A stretch of 10,452 bases of DNA from Planctomycetaceae bacterium (GTDB lineage: Bacteria; Planctomycetota; Planctomycetia; Pirellulales; Pirellulaceae): contig SXHS01000176.1 in assembly GCA_005773145.1 (NCBI GenBank), positions 1 to 10,452 of the forward strand, written 5' to 3'. Positions 7,110 through 10,452 of the stretch are shown in pieces (the stretch's first letter is position 1; the number at the start of each line of letters is the position of its first letter). The translations under genes were made by a program, and so were the position numbers. The notes below the pieces were generated by a model. It was not told where the DNA came from and ran no database searches. It saw only the letters and a list, made by a program, of their open reading frames with translations.

Positions 7110-7170
7110 AGACGCGTTTTCTTCACCATGCAGGTTCCTTAAAGTCATAGGTCCTTCATGGCATTACCCA

Positions 7171-10100
7171 TCAAGGTCGGTGCTCGGGTTCGGACGCCGG
7201 TGGACCGGGGGGGAGAAAGCCACGCACGTGGACCTCTCGCTGTGGAAAGGCGATGCGGATATTGGCGGCGCGAAACGCTCGGTCGATCTCCGTATGCAGT
7301 TCGTGCATCGTAGGGAGTCGATTCTCCAGGGAAGGGAGAAAGCAGCGCAGTACCAAATTGAGAGAATTCTCGCCAAACCCCTCGAAAGTAGCCGTGGGCT
7401 CGGGATCTCGCATGATGATCGGGTGTTTGCGGGCGATATCCAGCATCAACTCGCGCGCCGCCTGCGTATCGGATCCGTACTCCAAACCGATGGGAATCAC
7501 CAATCGATTCACCTGATCGGATAGGGTCCAGTTCAAGAGGCGGCCCGTGATGAGGTCCTTGTTGGGAACCACATATTCCCTGCGATCCCAATCGCGAATC
7601 GTGGTGGCACGCATGCGAATCTTCATGACCATGCCGGTGGTGTCCCCCAGAGTCACGACGTCACCGACGCGAATCGGCCGTTCAAACAAGACAACAATGC
7701 CAGAGATGAAGTTAGCAAAGATCTCCTGCAGGCCAAATCCAAGACCGATCCCCATGGCCGCCACGAGCCATTGAATCGAGTTCCAGGTGAGTCCAATCGC
7801 ACTTGCGGCAATCAAGACGCCCGTGAAGACGATCAAATATCGCACGACTGTTGTGATGGCATAACGTACCCCCGTATCGAGTGGCAGGGGTTGCAGTACG
7901 GTCAGTTCGAGCAGGCCAGGGATATTTCTGGCAGCCGCGATCGTGATGGCCAGACACGCCATGGCAAATAGAAGGTCGGTCAGGGAAACCCCATTTCCCG
8001 ACAAGCCCACGCTAAAACGATTGAGAAATCGCAACGCTGGCACTAGATCCTTCCAGATCACATACGCGCCTGCGAAGCCCAGCACGACCAATGCCACGTG
8101 AATCAACTTGCGAGTCTGCTGACTCACCTCGGCCAAATCCACGGTTGCCTCGACAGGCAGGGGCTCCGCACTGCTGCCACTAATGGCGTTTGACCGATCG
8201 GCCGTTTCACGCCGTTGTCTTGCTTGGTCCAAGGCCAATCGTCGGCGACTGATCAAGACCCATCGGTTGAGTAACTCGCCGCAGATCACCAGACCGACGA
8301 TGAGCCAAGCCGTGCGGAACAGTCGCAGGATCAGAACTTGCGAAGTCTCCAAATATCCTGCTGCGGCCAAACCGGCCAGCACGAGCGGGGTTGCCGTGCC
8401 GATCCCATACCAGAGATGACGCAAGCGATAGGCCCAGCCGCCAGTCGCCCCACCCGTCAAGCTGGGCATGATACCTCCGTGAGGACGCAGTACGCGTTGG
8501 ATAAAAAAGGCCAATAACAGCAGTAGTAGGATCAGGGCCATGCGACCAAGCGAGCCGGCCCAAAGCTTCTCTTGTTGTTGAATGCTGGCGACATTGGCCA
8601 CAAATACCAACGGTAATGCCATGAAGATCAACCAACGCAGGTGCCAGCGCAGCAATTGCACATGGGCTGGGATCCAGCCGAAATGGGCCTCGGCCAAGCC
8701 GTGTCGGCGGCTGGTCTGTCGCAGTAACTCCAAAGGCAACCAAACTTCAGCAACCCCCATCAGTCCTTCCCCCACGGTCGCAACGAAGGGGAAATCGGAC
8801 ATGGTTCCTGCCAACCGCCAGGCGAGATACCACAACAGTGCGGGCCATACGGTGGAGATCAAGATGGTAGCGCCCACCACTTCCATGGTTGGCCAGAACC
8901 GTGAGTAGCCTCGATGGATGACCGCAGCACCCTGTTCGGCGATTCGCCGCCGATAGCGTCGTTGGTACGATGCCCAGGGGATAAAAACCGCCAGGAACAC
9001 CACGAACGTTAGCAGGTGGTGGCGAATATCCTGGCCCAACTCGCCCACCAAACGATGCCAACTTTTTGGATCCACGAGCCACTGTCCTGCGTCCACTGCC
9101 AATCGCAGATCTCGGACATTCAGTGTTTCGGCGCTGCGAATCCAGGGAACGGTCTGATCAATGAACTCGCGATAATCCACGGTTTGCCGGATGATTTGCT
9201 CTTCGACGTGGTTGAGCTCTAACAGTTCGTTCTCATATTTCGCATAATCGATCAATAGCTCGTCCAGAGCGTCGCGCTGTTGCTCCAAGAGTCGCTGCAT
9301 TTGCACTTCGACATAACGCCGCTGGCTGGTCGTTTGGTCGGGGGCCGCGATCGTGGCCGCCAGATCTTGTCTTTGGATGTCGTAGAGATACTTCTGAAAT
9401 CGGACTTCGCTGAAGTCGTGATGGCGCTTGCGAATGCCATCCCGATGATGGCGGATATCGGGGAGCTGTTCGCGTTGTTGACGTAGGATGGTTCCGGTGT
9501 TCTGCGACAGCCCGGCCACTTGCACCAAGTTTTTGGACCGGCTGAAATCTGCCGCCAGCCTCGCCAAGTTCTTCTCGTCCGCCACACGGGTGTCCGAAGT
9601 CTGCTGGATGCGAGTCGCGACGGCTTGCCGCTCTTTGGACAACCGCTGAATACGATCAGCAACGCCCGCCAGGGCTGGGTCGGCGCTGGCGGCATCTTGC
9701 TGCGCCTTCTCCGCTTCCAACTTGGCCTCATGGCTCCGTTGCTCATTGACTCGATGGCGCCAAAACTCGGCAACCCGTTCGCCTTCAGCCTGCTCCGCCG
9801 CAACAATGTCACGCTGTAACTGAATCAGTTCGGTTGTGGCCTCGTAGGCGGCTCGCTCTTTTGCGTAGATGTCGAGATTCAACTGCAATACAAGCGTTTG
9901 AGCTTCCAGCAGACGGCGCTGCGCAACCTCGACCGGGGCTTCGGGATCCGAGGCAGGTGGTGTCGCAAGCGCGGCGGCAGCTTTCTCGAGCTTAGCTTGA
10001 GCGGCCTCAATTTGTCGGGGCAACTCGGCCAGTCGTGCCGCTCGTCGCTGTGGTTCGACATTGTGCTGCTCGGCCACCTTGCGGCGTTCCTTGAGCGATT

Positions 10101-10452
10101 CCTCGCTTTGTGCCAAGTGTTGTTCGATCACGCGCAACGTAGCATTTGCGTCGATATCGGGTAGAGGAGCCGTGCTCTGTTTACCAGTGCTCTGGGCCAG
10201 CCCTTCACGCCGCTCGCGAGCCTTGTTGGTGGCCTCATCGGCACCACGAATTTGCTGACCAAATTGCTTCCAGATATCGAGTCGTCGCTGAAACGTTTCG
10301 TATTCCGCCAGCGTTGCCTGGGTGTGCTCACGGACCTTCGCCTTGACATCGGCACCCCAATCTGCCGACTCCAAATCCTTGAGTCGTTGCTGCGCATCCC
10401 GGATTGCCACCGCCACGTCGAATTCTACAACGGCGGGCCTAGTCGGTGGTGC
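7171..10452 (-). CDS. Large mechanosensitive channel of the MscK/MscM type (MscS superfamily), 5' end outside window
   Basis: This inner-membrane channel family opens under membrane tension to release solutes on hypo-osmotic shock. Counting from the codon at 10416, residues 1-450 are a Gln-, Glu- and Arg-rich coiled-coil region, periplasmic in E. coli MscK. About eleven membrane segments follow, near 467, 513, 543, 593, 622, 671, 695, 771, 811, 854 and 880. The pore helix reads GLGFGLQEIFANFISG (891-906), then FERPIRVGD, the MscS beta domain with VVPNKDLITGRLLNW (949-963) and the alpha/beta C-terminus ending near VHVRG, with a short Pro-rich tail. The reading frame has no stop from 10416 to 10452, adding 12 codons. 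The GTG at 10416 has no Shine-Dalgarno site and no signal peptide follows it, so the true start lies beyond the edge. E. coli MscK has 1120 residues; 1093 are visible here. MscK and MscM (YjeP) cannot be told apart by eye. The stop is 104 bases before the next gene. Confidence 0.95.
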   Translation of the reverse strand, partial: APPTRPAVVEFDVAVAIRDAQQRLKDLESADWGADVKAKVREHTQATLAEYETFQRRLDIWKQFGQQIRGADEATNKARERREGLAQSTGKQSTAPLPDIDANATLRVIEQHLAQSEESLKERRKVAEQHNVEPQRRAARLAELPRQIEAAQAKLEKAAAALATPPASDPEAPVEVAQRRLLEAQTLVLQLNLDIYAKERAAYEATTELIQLQRDIVAAEQAEGERVAEFWRHRVNEQRSHEAKLEAEKAQQDAASADPALAGVADRIQRLSKERQAVATRIQQTSDTRVADEKNLARLAADFSRSKNLVQVAGLSQNTGTILRQQREQLPDIRHHRDGIRKRHHDFSEVRFQKYLYDIQRQDLAATIAAPDQTTSQRRYVEVQMQRLLEQQRDALDELLIDYAKYENELLELNHVEEQIIRQTVDYREFIDQTVPWIRSAETLNVRDLRLAVDAGQWLVDPKSWHRLVGELGQDIRHHLLTFVVFLAVFIPWASYQRRYRRRIAEQGAAVIHRGYSRFWPTMEVVGATILISTVWPALLWYLAWRLAGTMSDFPFVATVGEGLMGVAEVWLPLELLRQTSRRHGLAEAHFGWIPAHVQLLRWHLRWLIFMALPLVFVANVASIQQQEKLWAGSLGRMALILLLLLLAFFIQRVLRPHGGIMPSLTGGATGGWAYRLRHLWYGIGTATPLVLAGLAAAGYLETSQVLILRLFRTAWLIVGLVICGELLNRWVLISRRRLALDQARQRRETADRSNAISGSSAEPLPVEATVDLAEVSQQTRKLIHVALVVLGFAGAYVIWKDLVPALRFLNRFSVGLSGNGVSLTDLLFAMACLAITIAAARNIPGLLELTVLQPLPLDTGVRYAITTVVRYLIVFTGVLIAASAIGLTWNSIQWLVAAMGIGLGFGLQEIFANFISGIVVLFERPIRVGDVVTLGDTTGMVMKIRMRATTIRDWDRREYVVPNKDLITGRLLNWTLSDQVNRLVIPIGLEYGSDTQAARELMLDIARKHPIIMRDPEPTATFEGFGENSLNLVLRCFLPSLENRLPTMHELHTEIDRAFRAANIRIAFPQREVHVRGFLPPGPPASEPEHRP

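Noticed and set aside
6930..7148. Small minus-strand frame reaching into the gap before the operon
   Set aside because: Most of it overlaps the DUF1549/DUF1553 start in another frame, and the translation looks random.
7067..7170. Promoter for the three-gene operon
   Set aside because: A TAAAAT box occurs just before the start, but no -35 box lies at proper spacing and the leader would be nearly absent; TTGATG with TATGAC has a 19-base spacer and weak boxes.
1..10452. Mobile element, prophage or defence island
   Set aside because: There is no transposase, integrase, nuclease, terminal inverted repeat or attachment site, and the gene content is ordinary planctomycete chromosome.

Overview
The window looks like chromosome of a planctomycete, probably of the Pirellulales type. 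The evidence is gene content. There are two genes of the planctomycete-type cytochrome/DUF1549/DUF1553 group and a Tat-exported DUF1501 protein next to one of them. A short hairpin repeat lies between convergent genes. G+C is moderately high and Shine-Dalgarno signals are inconsistent. I see no transposase, integrase, CRISPR array, tRNA or rRNA.

Layout. Positions 1-420 (minus strand) hold the 5' end of a gene for an exported cytochrome c-like (PSCyt1) protein that runs off the left edge. A short divergent region with candidate promoters on both strands leads to mnmG (661-2496, plus), the FAD-dependent tRNA-wobble-uridine modification enzyme. A 144-base convergent gap (2497-2640) follows. It holds a bidirectional terminator-like hairpin and two perfect 28-base direct repeats that form hairpins of related design. 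Next is a tight minus-strand cluster read from right to left: DUF1549/DUF1553 (7066-5372), DUF1501 (5349-3865) and an uncharacterised bicupin protein (3849-2641). The gaps inside it are 22 and 15 bases, with good Shine-Dalgarno sequences, so it reads as one operon. Upstream of it, also on the minus strand, is a large mechanosensitive channel of the MscK/MscM (large MscS) type. It fills 7171-10452 and continues past the right edge; its signal peptide and true start lie outside the window.

How the genes may work together. The DUF1549/DUF1553 and DUF1501 proteins are a recurrent planctomycete pair, both predicted to be exported, with functions that are poorly known. The bicupin has no signal peptide but is probably translated from the same mRNA. 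It is the least explained gene here. MnmG and the channel are housekeeping or stress functions with no evident link to the operon. No dramatic new system is evident. The best leads are the bicupin in the DUF1501 operon and the hairpin repeat family between mnmG and that operon.
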